From NCBI GenBank assembly GCA_021464245.1, contig JADCRB010000040.1, forward strand, positions 9,503,534 to 9,567,533: a stretch of DNA of 64,000 nt. The letters run 5' to 3'. A program made the translations under genes and the position numbers. Positions 35,801-46,260 of this stretch are shown here, piece after piece (position 1 is the first letter of the stretch; the number at the start of each line of letters is the position of its first letter). The DNA comes from Carallia brachiata. Taxonomy: Eukaryota > Streptophyta > Magnoliopsida > Malpighiales > Rhizophoraceae. The notes below the pieces were generated by a model. That model was not told where the DNA came from. It was given only the letters and a program-made list of their open reading frames with translations, and did no database searches.

Positions 35801-36071
35801 CATGTTTTACGCTAAAACTGGACAGATTTTGCCTAGTTTGCTGAGCTGAATGAATGAACCTACTAAAGGACAAAATGGGTTTCGAGTATTTAAGGTTTGG
35901 GATACAAGCACTGCCATTACTACCTAACGGGTAAATCGAGGGCACAATTGAGGCATTTATCGTAGAGACAGAGAAACATCCATGAAGAGAATATAAGTAA
36001 AGAGGAAGGAAGCCTCCACTGAATCTTGATAGATTACTTATTGTTTGCCTAGCTACACACCTTAGATTCAT
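32822..36071 (-). CDS. P-class pentatricopeptide repeat protein, two exons, several frameshifts
   Basis: PPR proteins bind organellar RNA. Exon 1 is 36071-34951 and exon 2 is 33864-32822, separated by a 1.09-kb intron. The N-terminus (MNLRCVARQTISNLSRFSGG) is rich in Arg and Ser without acids, as in an organellar presequence. A long charged domain follows, with LLRELKFKWARE and VEENEFYESFEQLRKEE. Exon 2 holds about nine 35-residue repeats, from RDYSLLIDTYAKGSRLEDAE to FERIIGGLVEGGFIRDAD, and no E or DYW tail. The frame breaks at about 35690 and 35392 (one base lost each) and at about 33504 and 33318 (one gained each). A fifth shift near 34955 is needed unless splicing uses the AG at 33861. 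Motifs resume immediately after each break. Either assembly errors or a decaying gene. Confidence 0.85.
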
Positions 36072-36236
36072 CTCTTACAGATTTATAGACAGAGATCTTC
36101 AGAAAACTTGATGAATTTAACAAAAAAAAAAAAAAAAAAACTCACCAAATGCTGATTTATCCTCCAAGAATTGGCTGCCTCCAAGACCCCTTTAAAAGTT
36201 TGGAATTTCCAAACCCCAAATTGCAAGGGTGATGGG

Positions 36237-36267
<31 letters not shown>

Positions 36268-36590
36268 GCTCACCAACTGCTGCAGAATTTATCCTCAAAT
36301 TGAGAAAAAAGAAAAGAAAAGAGAGCAGCATAAAAAATAAAAAATGATAGTTGAAACTACTGAAAGAAGGCTCAAGAACGAACCAGACAAGAATCTTCCA
36401 TTTCAGGCAGTCGGCACAGCGGTGGGCATGCGGGGTTGAACGATTGCTGCGTCCGCGCTGAGAGGACCGAGAGGGGTTTAAGGGTTGGCTGTAAAGTGTA
36501 AACTGAAGATTCTCGTACTCCCATTCTAAAATTTAAGATTTTCCAGGCCCAACCTTTGAGCCCAGAAGGCGGCCTGTTCCCAATTCAATC
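36072..36590 (-). promoter_or_regulatory. 5' flank of the PPR gene, source of two downstream copies
   Basis: It contains two long poly-A runs (about 36121-36140 and 36241-36267) and a GC-rich core at 36400-36480. Parts recur at 42665-42800 and 44458-44985 in the same orientation. No unambiguous TATA box was found. Confidence 0.5.
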
Positions 36591-37193
36591 TTTTTTTTTT
36601 TTTCCTTTTATTAAGACCTATTTCATTTATTTGGTCGACATTATTGTTACCTCTTACTATAGATTGCTAATTGCTCATTATTATTATTTGTTGCTGAATA
36701 TTAAAAAAATAAATAAAGTATTTATTTAATTTTATACTTACTGTTACCATTAAACAATTAAATGAATGTTTTAGATATTTAATTTACATTAATATATATC
36801 ATATTAACAAAATTATTATTATATTTTATAATTTTGATTTTTAAAGTAAATATTCTATAAATAATATTAACAATTTTATCATTTAATTATTATTTTTTAA
36901 AAAATAATTAGTGTGTATCAAATAGTAAAAAAAAATAATGTTTGAAATATTTTTTTAAGTGCCAATCTTAATGAAAATTTCAAGTGAAAAAAAGTCTAAT
37001 TTAATAATTGTTAAAAAATAAAAATGTTTTTTTTATATAAATATTAATGAAGTTGAGTAACAATTAACAGATTATATTTAAGTGATAAGTAAAAGAAATA
37101 ATCAAGTTGTATGAATATTAATTGAGGGTAATTTAATCTATATAAATTATCATTAACATTAAAAACTGAAAAGTATCCCAAAAAGTAACATTA
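36591..37193. other. Very AT-rich spacer
   Basis: Low-complexity A/T sequence, no reading frame and no recognised element ends. Confidence 0.5.
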
Positions 37194-38158
37194 AGAGGGT
37201 GTGTGGTTTAGTGTTTGAGAGCTGCTGCTGCTGTTGCTATTACTATTTTAAAAGGTAGGATATCAGGTGTTTGATTAAAAAAAATTATCAACAGCTGATT
37301 GTTAATAGAGGATCTCAAAAGTAGCTGATACAAAAAATAAGGTCAAGTTATCTTTTGTTTTCATCAGTAGTTGATTAAATATGAAATTACAAAACTGCCC
37401 TTCATTAAAAAGATAAATCCCACCACGATGCTCCATTGGTATTTTGCTAGACTGAAAAATATTTTTTTAAATTTTCTTTTTGTAAACAATAATTCAATGA
37501 ATGTAAATTAATATTATTTTATTCATAAATTCATAAAGAAACTAGACAAAATTTTGTTGTTTTGCTCCACTCAACGGATCTCTAGTGTAAATAATATTGT
37601 TTTCATAGACGCACTTTTTTATTTCCTTTTTTCTTTTGTTTTAAACGTATAAACAATAACCTAAATTAGCAAAAATAAAAACATTTTTAAGTACAATAAT
37701 TTGTTTATAAAAATAATATTTTTAAGAGTAATAATTTGTTTTAAATTATATTGATCTTCAAGTTACATATTTAATAAATGTTTATTTAGAAATATATAAG
37801 ATACATTTTTATAAGACTAATTTATGTTAATTAGAACTAAAAAGATTATTTATTATAATAAAATAGAAATAAAATATCTAAAATTGTCATTTTATTATTT
37901 AATCAGTAAGAGTCAATGGTAATTTAAACAACCACTACAATTTTATTATATTCATTAGTAACAGTAATAAATAACAGCAATCAATAAAACCAAACACCCC
38001 CTAAGCTACTTTTCAAGTAGCTATTTTGGGATGTCGTATAAGGAAATAAGCAGAATAAAACAGCAGCTCAAAAAAATTAACCAACACTCATTTCCCTACT
38101 ATTTAAAAATGAAATGCAAATGTACCACACTAAAAACTAACCCAAACACCCCTTAGTC
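37194..38158. mobile_element. Non-coding TIR elements, nested or adjacent fragments
   Basis: The left end AGAGGGTGTGTGGTTTAGTG (37194) and the inverse of the sequence ending at 38003 (AGGGGGTGTTTGGTTTTATTG) form terminal inverted repeats, each leading into a GCTGCTG/ATTGCTGTT zone. A second right-hand end of the same type (ACCCAAACACCCCTTA) occurs at about 38132-38156, so one element end lies just beyond another. The interior is AT-rich and non-coding. Probably hAT-like, by end style. Confidence 0.55.
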
Positions 38159-38271
38159 CATTAGAGCTAGTAGCCCAACGTAAGGAGAGGCGACAAGTGA
38201 GTATTAAATCTTGGTTTTGAACCTCAGACTTGAGAGTTAGAGGTACACACCTCCAACAAATTGAATTAGGA

Positions 38272-38475
38272 GGCGTTTGGGAGTTGCTGTTGCTATTCTA
38301 AAAAGTAGAAAATTAAGTATTTGGTTAAATTTCTATCTGCTGCTGCTGCTAATTGCTGATAGAAGGCCTCAAAAATAGCTGATAGAAAAAGCAACTCTTA
38401 TTTTTTGGATAAATCAGCACCCAATTCATTTTTTTATAACTAAAATGCCCTCGATAATTTTTCTTAATTCCTATT
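38272..38475. repeat. Extra left-end copy of the same TIR family
   Basis: Starting with AGGCGTTTGGGAGTTGCTG, it parallels 37197-37410 through GTTGCTATT-CTA, GCTGATAGAAGGCCTCAAAA, and AAATGCCCT. Only this end is present. Confidence 0.6.
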
Positions 38476-39769
38476 CTATCTGTTTTCTCCTCTCTGCGTT
38501 CTCAACAGCACAACCTCTCTCAAACCTCGTCTACCTATATATGGCTCTCATTCTTCAAATTCTATACGTCGATCTTCTATTATAGTTCAAGGTCTTCTTC
38601 TATGTTGGGTTATCCTTCCATTTTACTTTACGATCTTCTTCTTCAGATTGTACAAACAAAAGTCTCTGCATATTCTCCCTCTCTCTAATTTCAGGTTTCC
38701 TTTTGGAAATTATTTAGGTATCTTGACGAAAAATCTGATTTTTGCCTTTTTAGGCTAAATTATTCAATATCTAATTTAAATTTTTTTAATTAACTTTATG
38801 TACTTGGTTGGCATTCTTTGCTATATATTTTTTCCTTTTTTTGAATTTTGTTTCTTGTTTGGTATTGAATCTTAAGTGCTTGTGTAAGAGACTCAATAGT
38901 AATTAACCCTAATTTATGATTTAAATGTATTCCACCCTTTTTCTCTATTAATCTGCTTTTTTGTTTAAAAAAAAGGGGAAAATCATATTACAATCAATTT
39001 GGAATAACTTGTGGAATATTAGGATGAAATTGAATTTAGAATTTTAGCAAAAATTGATGAAGAATTGCAAACTACACTTGCTTACTTAAGCCTTTGCTAA
39101 GCTGAGTTCTTGTCGTCAATTTTAGAGATTCAATATTCCTCAAGGAATTTCAATCCAAGTGTCCCTAATCATCCCTTTTACATTTCTATTTTTGGGGTTG
39201 ATTTAGTTGGTAGGTTCATGTTTTTATATTTGTTATGGTTGTCATATCAGAATTGCAATACATGGAAATAAACAGATTCCTCAGTTTTTTGTTCTTTCTA
39301 AAGAATATTTTCGTCATAGTACAGAAATTTCTCCAAACACACATACTGAATATGGAATTTTTATATTATTTTACAAATTTACCATGTTGTTGTTTAACTA
39401 AATCTTCTTTAGATAATCTATTCATGTAGATTTTTTGACATTAGTTTTGGGATCAATTACATATTTGTTCCCATCCTTTTTATTTTGTTATTTCAATTGC
39501 TAATTTGAGGGAGTTGTGATTATAAATTGATATGCATGAAGTAGATGGTTAGAACTTTGAGCATTAAGGCAGCAAATGATATAAAAAAAAATCATATTAT
39601 ACAAAAGATTTGGAGTAAGAAATTTAAGTAACCTATCTATATTTCCATAAATCTAATTTATCCCCTCCAGACCCCACATGGAGGCATCCAGAGATCTATC
39701 CACCTTGTAAAAGGAGAATTATTTTATCTATTTATTTATTTTTGGAATTGAGGTTTTAATGAGTATTAA
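38476..39769. other. Intergenic between TIR fragments and the LTR element
   Basis: A pyrimidine-rich stretch at 38460-38700 resembles a leader (CTCTCTCTAATTTCAGG at the end could be a splice acceptor), but no coding sequence follows. The rest is AT-rich. Frames at 39207-39429 overlap in two phases and lack domains. Confidence 0.35.
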
Positions 39770-40603
39770 TAATGTGAACTTAGCCAGCCTCCTCACTACA
39801 TCGTTTGGTGTGATTTTTTTATGGCTCAGTGAACCTTACTTGTAAAGCAAGTAACGTACTCTACTTGTGGGGCAAGCAATCTTGTGGAGCAAGAAATGAA
39901 GATTGGAGGTCTCATAAGTCTCCCTTTACATGATCCAAGTGCAAGAAGAGGAAGATTGACCGAGTTGATAAAGCTTGGGCCAATAAGAACAGTTTAGGCC
40001 AAATTGATTTAGATTGTTTAATTTAGAGTTTTAATTGTTGTTTTGGGCCAAACAATATTTATTTAAGTCCAATCCGTTTGCAAGTAGGAATTAGTCTTAA
40101 TTTTCAAGTTTCTAGTGGAAATAGATTTTTCTTATGGGTGTTGTTAGTCTTAATTTTCAAGTTTCTAGTGGAAATAGATTTTTCTTATGGGTGTTGGAAC
40201 TTGGTTTTCTAGTCTTAATCGTCTTTTGTTTTAAAAATTCTAGCCACTTGGGTTTGCCTATAAATAGGCATGTAAGACTCTCTTATCTTCAGATTGTTTG
40301 ATTAAGAATTAACGCTCTTTGAAATTTCAAAACTTTTATCGAACTTATCAAGGATATCTCCTTGTGGCATTCAACCCAAGTCTTATCACCATTCTTCTTC
40401 CTTTTCTAGGTTGCGATGACTATATCTTTCTTTTATACTTTTGATTAGGGTCTCCTTATAGACATTGGGTCAAGATTCTTTCGAACTTGACTTGGTTTTC
40501 CTTGGGTTGTGGCTCCAATCTCGTTTATGGGTCTTCTGGTGTATTCGCAGGGTTTGTGTTTGTCTATAGGCACTGGGTCTTCTGGTGCTATTCGTGGGGT
40601 TCA
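39770..40603 (+). mobile_element. 5' LTR of a non-autonomous LTR retrotransposon
   Basis: It begins TAATGTGAAC, paralleled by TGATGTGAAC at the 3' LTR (42221), and finishes shortly before a primer-binding site. A TATA-like CCTATAAATAGG lies near 40258-40269. The LTR contains an exact 53-bp tandem duplication absent from the two other LTR copies in this window. Confidence 0.8.
40091..40196. repeat. Perfect 53-bp tandem duplication inside the 5' LTR
   Basis: Unit 40091-40143 is repeated without change at 40144-40196 (both open TTAGTCTTAATTTTCAAG). The other two LTR copies have one unit only, so the duplication followed insertion. Confidence 0.95.
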
Positions 40604-42220
40604 TATTAGTTGGTATCAAAACTTAAACTCGAAGTCAGGTTTGTGTATCCAAAGATTATTTTTGTGTTTTCATCATGTTCCTCACCCTAAGTTTGTGTCT
40701 ATTCACCTTTGCCTTTGTTGTTTTGTTGTTTAGTATCTATACCAAAAAAAAAAAAAAAAAACCCTCAGTCCGTGTGTTTCCTCGTGTGTTTTCAGCAGAT
40801 TTGACGTTTACTCAATATTTTCTTTATAACTTCTTCTATACAACTCCAAATTGAGTTATTCAAGTTGCGTTTGAAAGCTAACACATAGAGCTACAAATTT
40901 TGTGTTTTGACCAAAGCCAATTCGATTGGTATCTTAGTCAAAAATGCATTCAAATTTAGTGCTCAAAATTTGTCCTAATTAGGTAAAAGGGGAAAAATCT
41001 TACCTGCCCTACTAAAGCCCTAACGCTGCTTCCAAACCCAAATTCATGTGTCCATATGATTCTCTGAGTTAGACCTTGTCATTTTCCAGCAAGCTTAAAA
41101 AAAAGGGAAGTGTTGTGCCTTATTCGATGATATAGAGAGAGACAAAATTAGTTGTAATTTGTTCTCTAAGATTGCTTCAGTTTTGATTTATTGGGTATCA
41201 AAAATAAGATTTGGCATTGAAATTTCAGCTTGTGGCATAAGGAATTAGACCTAAACACAAGTGGTTCAATGATTGAGTGTTTTGAGTGCAAACATGAGAG
41301 AATGAGTGACATAATGCGAGGAAAGGAGTGCAAACATGTAAGAGACTGTTCGTGAGGACCTTTCTACTTTTTCTAACACAATTTTTGTAGGTTTAAAATT
41401 TGTTTTTGGATCATGGCAAAGTTGTTTAAAGGAAGGATCAGCTAATGAATCAATTGTGATTAAAGCGATGCAACAACAAAAATTTGATCGAGTATTTGCA
41501 TGTTTTCATGAAATGGGAGATACCATGGGTAGGCGAGAAGCTACCAATGCTAGTTTGATTAGGAAACAACAACAAAGAAGAGCTCCTAAGTCAAAAAGTA
41601 TTCAACTCTTTGATGAAGATTTTCTCCAAATGTTCAGTCAATATATCAAACAAGTGAAGAGTTTTGAATCAAAGCATGTGGATTCTGATTCTTGTGTTGA
41701 CGTGATCAAAGATGTCTTATTAGAACAAAAGGTTGAAGTTCAAGTTGTTGATGATGGTGAAGTGAAGATAGTGGTTGCTATTGCAGAATCTGAATTTAAA
41801 GGTCATGAGAATTAACTAACGAAAAATTGTGAATTGGATGTAAAATTCGTGCATAAAGTTGCATTTGTAGATGGTGGAGAGTTAGCAATATGCCCTACTG
41901 TGGAGATATCAATTAGTTCAACGATACTACAATCAAAAGATTTTATTGATTCTATGGTTAATGTGTCTTCTCATGTTGATATTATTATTGCAGATCAAGT
42001 GCTCAACTACCTGAGCTCCATTTCTTTAGTTGATTACATGACACATTTGGTGTAGTTTAAAAAGGAGTTTTTGGTTCCTAATGAAGCCATTAATATACTC
42101 TAAGTATCTATTTCTTCGGCGTAGAAGACATCAATTCCTAGTAACTTAAGACATTCCTCCAATCTAAAAAGTATAACAACAGCAGGATTTGAGGACAAAT
42201 CCTTTTGAAGAAAGGGAGAA
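40604..42220 (+). mobile_element. Internal region of the LTR element, gag-like remnant only
   Basis: TGGTATCAAAAC at 40611-40622 matches the usual tRNA-Met primer-binding consensus (TGGTATCAGAGC). GAAGAAAGGGAGAA at 42207-42220 is the polypurine tract directly before the 3' LTR. The only notable frames are 41468-41815 (MQQQKFDRVFACFHEMGD, then RREATNASLI and QQQRRAPKSK, reminiscent of the N-terminal gag of Ty3 elements) and 41834-42055 (no domain seen). No protease, reverse transcriptase or integrase is present in this 1.6 kb, so it depends on another element. The exact order of superfamily (Ty3 or Ty1) is uncertain. Confidence 0.7.
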
Positions 42221-42664
42221 TGATGTGAACCTAGTCAGCCTCCTCACTATATTGTTTGGTGTATTTTTTTATAACTTGATGAACCTTACTTGTGAAACAA
42301 GCAATGTACTTTACTTGTAAGGCAAGCAACCTTGTGGAGCAAGCAATGAAGATTGGAGGTCCCATAAGTGTACATTTACATGATCTGAGTGTAAGAGGAA
42401 AAGGATTGGCCAAAAGTTGATAAAGCTTGCACTGAGAAGAGCACTGTAGGCCTAACTGATTTAGATTATTTAATTTTGAGTTTTTATTGTTGTTTAGAGT
42501 CAAGTATTTTATTTAAATTTAATCCATTTACAAGTAGGAATTAGTCTTAATTTTTAAGTTTTTAGTTAAAATAGGTTTTCTTTATAGGTGTAAGAACTTG
42601 GTCTTCTAGTTTTAGTAGTCTTTTATTTTGAAACCTTGGCTACTTGGATTTGTCTATAAATAGG
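42221..42664 (+). mobile_element. Truncated 3' LTR
   Basis: Homologous to the first half of the LTR at 39770. The match stops precisely at its CTATAAATAGG motif, after which PPR-upstream sequence begins without a gap. Confidence 0.8.
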
Positions 42665-42800
42665 GAACTTCAAAAAACTTGATGAATTTTTTTTTTTAAA
42701 AAAAAATAACTCACCAAATGCTGATTTATCTTCGAAGAGTTGGCTGCCTCGTCGACCCCTTTAAAAGTTTGGAAATTCCAAACCCCAAATTACAAGGGTT
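42665..42800 (-). repeat. Partial copy of the PPR upstream region
   Basis: Shares CTTGATGAATTT, CTCACCAAATGCTGATTTATC, GGCTGCCTC and CCCCTTTAAAAGTTTGGAA-TTCCAAACCCC with 36094-36230, in the same orientation. It contains no coding sequence. Confidence 0.85.
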
Positions 42801-43358
42801 TGGGATGGTATGCCACCGACGCCGCGAGACAATAGAAGGGAGAGCTGCAGATTGCAGGGCAAAGGGCTAAAACAGAGAGGTGGAGATGAGGACTAGGTTT
42901 AAGACTGGAATGATAAGAATTTGACCGAGTTCGTTTATACGCCTGGCCGACCAGATGATTTATGATGTTATTTTAGAAAGCTGCCCAGCGGCTAAGGAGC
43001 CTCCTCCAGCTTACTACAAATGGCTCACTCGACCGGCCTTGACTTGACCCAATTTCCAACTACTTACAAATTCAACCGGGTTGACCAATTAGTTTAAGCT
43101 TGAAAAAAGGTTCGGGTTGGATTTCAAAATTTTTATTTATATATATATATAGCTAGTATATAATAAAACAGAAATAAATCAATTGACTCATCAAATTCAA
43201 TTACATAGGTTATGTTCTTTTTTTTTTTTTGAACAAATAAAAGAAGGTGCATAGTAGGTATAATAGTCATTGTACTAGAGGTTAAAATTATCCATTGATA
43301 ATTCCATTGAACTTTGAAGGAGGTAAACTGTGAAAATATGTATGAAAAATATATATAA
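42801..43358. other. Spacer between LTR fragments
   Basis: A GC-richer block at 42815-43110 has no recognised feature; from 43130 it is AT-rich with a short TA run. Confidence 0.4.
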
Positions 43359-44069
43359 CTTATGGCAAGCAACTTTGTGGAGCAAGCAACTTTGTGGAGC
43401 AAGCAATGAAGATTTGAGGTCTGATAAGTCTACATTTATATAATCTGAGTGTAAGAGAAAGATTATTGACCACGTTGATAATGCTTGCACCGAGAAGAGC
43501 ACTTTAGACCTAATTGACTTAAATTATTTAATTTAGAGTTTTTACTGTTGTTTTGAGCCAAACAGTGTTTTATTTAAACTCAATCCGTTTGCAAGTAGGA
43601 ATTAGTCTTAATTTTTAAGTTTTTAGTTAAAATAGGTTTTCCTTATAGGTGTAGGAACTTGATTTTCTAGTCTTAGTAGTCTTTTATTTTGGAACTCTAA
43701 CTACTTGAGTTTGTCTATTGATAGACATGTAAGACTCTCTTATTTTCAGATTAGTTGATTAAGAATTAGAATAAGTGTTCTTTGGAGTTCACAACTCTTT
43801 CATCGAACTTATCAAGAATATGTCCTTTTGACATTCAACCGAAGTCTTATCAACCTTCTTCTTTTTTATCTAGAGTGTGAGGATTATATCCTTCTTTTAT
43901 ACCTTTGATTCACGTCTCTTTATAGACGTTAGATCAAAATTCTTTTGAACTTGACTTGAGTTTCCTTGGGTTGTGACTCTAATCTCATTCGTGTGTCGTC
44001 TGGTTTATCTGCAGGGTTCACATCTCTCTATAGGCATTGGGTCTTTTGGTGTTATCCGTGGGGTTCGCA
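43359..44069 (+). mobile_element. Second LTR fragment (3' part), same family
   Basis: Matches the LTR at 39770 from about 39860 to its end, including the CAAGTAGGAATTAGTCTTAA and TTGAACTTGACTTG segments. It lacks the first 90 bp or so. Because it overlaps the retained part of the truncated LTR at 42221-42664, it cannot simply be that LTR's missing half. A short 18-bp tandem repeat (AGCAACTTTGTGGAGCA) lies at its left end. Confidence 0.75.
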
Positions 44070-44457
44070 TCAATTAGTTTGTATTGGTGGTCCTGCATAA
44101 CATGATATTTTGGAACAAATAGTAGATAACAAGAGGAAACACAGAGCATAAAAAGGTGGATGGCCACTATTTCTGTGTAGTCTTTATAATCAATATTCAT
44201 TCACATTAAAGTTGATAATAGAAGAGTAAAACTGAAAGAAGGTTTGCGTCTATTATATATAGTTTTCAGAAATATTGTTGTATTTTTATAGTGATAAGTT
44301 ACTACAAATAAAAGTCATGAAAAAATTTTAGTCAGATGGTCATTCATTTCTTACTTTATAGGGAACAGTGCTAACAAACATATAAAATGTTGCAATGTGC
44401 TTTGGTTTACGTGATCATATTCAATAATTCCAACAAGAAAAAATGCTATGCAATTTA
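44070..44457. other. Spacer
   Basis: AT-rich, no recognised feature. The frame at 44018-44200 is not supported. Confidence 0.4.
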
Positions 44458-44605
44458 GTGGGTAAATCGAAGTTACAATTGAGGCATTTATCGTATAGAC
44501 AAACAAACATCCATAAATAGAATATAAGTAAAGAGGATGTAAGCCTCTACTGAATCTTGATAAATTACTTACTGTTTGTCTATTAACTAAACACTTTATA
44601 TTCAT
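44351..44605 (-). pseudogene. Truncated PPR N-terminus
   Basis: The first 50 codons (MNIKCLVNRQTVSNLSRFSR, then LYLYSIYGC and NASIVTSIYPL) clearly match residues 1-50 of the PPR gene at 32822-36071. The similarity ends at about 44458, after which the frame reads into unrelated sequence and ends. No repeat domain follows, so this is an orphan targeting-sequence exon. Confidence 0.85.
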
Positions 44606-44985
44606 CTTTCACATATTTATAGACACAACCCCAAAAAACTTGATGAAAAAAAAAATTAGAAAAGTTTCACCAGAATGCTACTAAAAGGCAATTTATCGGG
44701 AAATTGTGAAGAAAAAAGAAAAAAAAAAGCAACATAAAAAATAAAAATAATGGTTGACTATATTGAAAAAAGGCCAAAAAAGGAACTAAAAGACAATCTT
44801 TAGTGTCAGGTTGTCGACATGACGATGGCTATATGGGGATGAAGGATCGCCTCCTCCGCATTGAGTAGATGGAGAGAGGTTAATGATTGTTGAAAATTGA
44901 AGGTCTTTTACTTCCATTCGAAAATTTAAAATTTCTAGACTCGACCTTTGAGCCGAGATAGTGGCTTGCTTCCAATTCTCTCTCT
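44458..44985 (-). repeat. Second copy of the PPR 5' end and upstream region
   Basis: It follows 35928-36587 almost end to end, in the same orientation: the first coding segment, the 5' UTR (TTTATAGACA, AAACTTGATGAA), the poly-A zone, GCA-CATAAAAAATAAAAA, and CCTTTGAGCC. Divergence is clearly higher than between the LTR copies. Confidence 0.85.
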
Positions 44986-45109
44986 CTCTCTGTCAAACTC
45001 TGAATGATAATTGGGCTTTATTATTGGGCCCTTCGCTTAAAGCCTTTTTTTATCTTTCTTTTTACGCATCGAATAATCTAATAATGATGTATTAATTATT
45101 TCTAAGCCT

Positions 45110-45240
45110 CAACAATTGTTGAAATTGTTGGAGAAAGGGACATCTAATTAAAAGTACTAAGATTCAAATTCTACTCCTTTTCTCGCCCCCTTTTCTATAT
45201 AATGATCTTATTAACTTTTTTATCTACAAAAAAAAATAAA
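45110..45240 (+). mobile_element. Possible SINE relic
   Basis: AGATTCAAATTCTACTCC resembles a B box and is followed by a body and an A-rich end at about 45228. No convincing A box was seen. Confidence 0.3.
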
Positions 45241-45371
45241 AATATGAAAGTCAAAAGAGAACTAAAACTGAAATTAATAAAAAGTACAAAAATAAAATGG
45301 TTAGACTAGATGTAAAACCTAATAAATAAAGTCAATATCCTATTTATATGAATCTACCCTATAAGGACTTT

Positions 45372-45728
45372 ATGCTCTGTTTGGCTTTTATGAAAAATCA
45401 TTGGAAAGAATCCCATGAGAAAAAAAAATCATTATTAGTTTATTACCCCATTATTTTTTATAACTTTCTCATCTATCTAAACAATCTAATTTTTTAACAA
45501 CTCTTTTCTCTCATAAATTACTATTTATTTTTATTTTTCATCATTTTTTATCTCAAAACTTTTCATCAATCTAAATAATCTAGTTTTCTCACAATCTTTT
45601 CTCCTACAAATTACTATTTATTTTTCTTTCCTGTCATTTTCTTTTTCACAACTTTCTTATCAATCCAAACAATTTTTTTTCTCACAACTTTCCTTATGAC
45701 ATTTTTTCACAAAACTAAACACACTACT
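45372..45728. mobile_element. MITE-like element with internal tandem repeats
   Basis: The left end CTCTGTTTGGCTTTTATGA and the inverse of the right end (TAGTGTGTTTAGTTTTGTGA) are imperfect inverted repeats. Inside, units starting at about 45462, 45557 and 45650 repeat with a 94-bp period (AACTTT-TCATC-ATC-AAA-AATCT). The plus strand is strongly pyrimidine-biased. No coding frame. Confidence 0.55.
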
Positions 45729-45928
45729 AAAGACCATTATTCATCTCTAATTAGCATAGATGAATGCCTTGTTCTTGTTGCTAGGTGTCATTTGGAGATA
45801 AACTTAACTGGCCTTTTATTACCCCTTAACCCAAACTTACCAACCACATTTCTTATGAGACAGCGCGAATCCCATGAAATCTCATTAATATGCACTGCTA
45901 GTCCCATCAACTTAACTCTAAGTTGTTA

Positions 45929-46260
45929 GAATCGGATTGGACCAACTTGTTTGACCGATAAAATTGAAAATTGATCACTAGTTCAGTTTGGTTCATCTTA
46001 TTAAATTAGACATGTAAGGAAAAGTGCAAGAGCCCAAAATTGAGAAAAACCTTATGAGAGCCCAAATAATTAACATAATCATGGGCTTAACGTCGTATCT
46101 CAACCCAAAACCTTAAAACCTTGGGTTTATAAGTCTTTCTTAATTATATATTACTTACTTTCCCCTCACTTCTAATGTGGGATTCCTTAACCACACAACT
46201 CACATTTGAAATCTTTCCCTCAAGTGTGAGTCTCTTTTAGATTAGCCTTACTTTCTTTTT
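45929..46260. other. Dispersed-repeat-like sequence ahead of the copia relic
   Basis: Phrases such as AGCCCAA, GTCGTATCTCAACCC and CTTCTAATGTGGGATTCC are, from memory, typical of a widespread plant repeat. It could be displaced LTR sequence, but it does not match the 3' end at 49249-49450. Confidence 0.3.
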
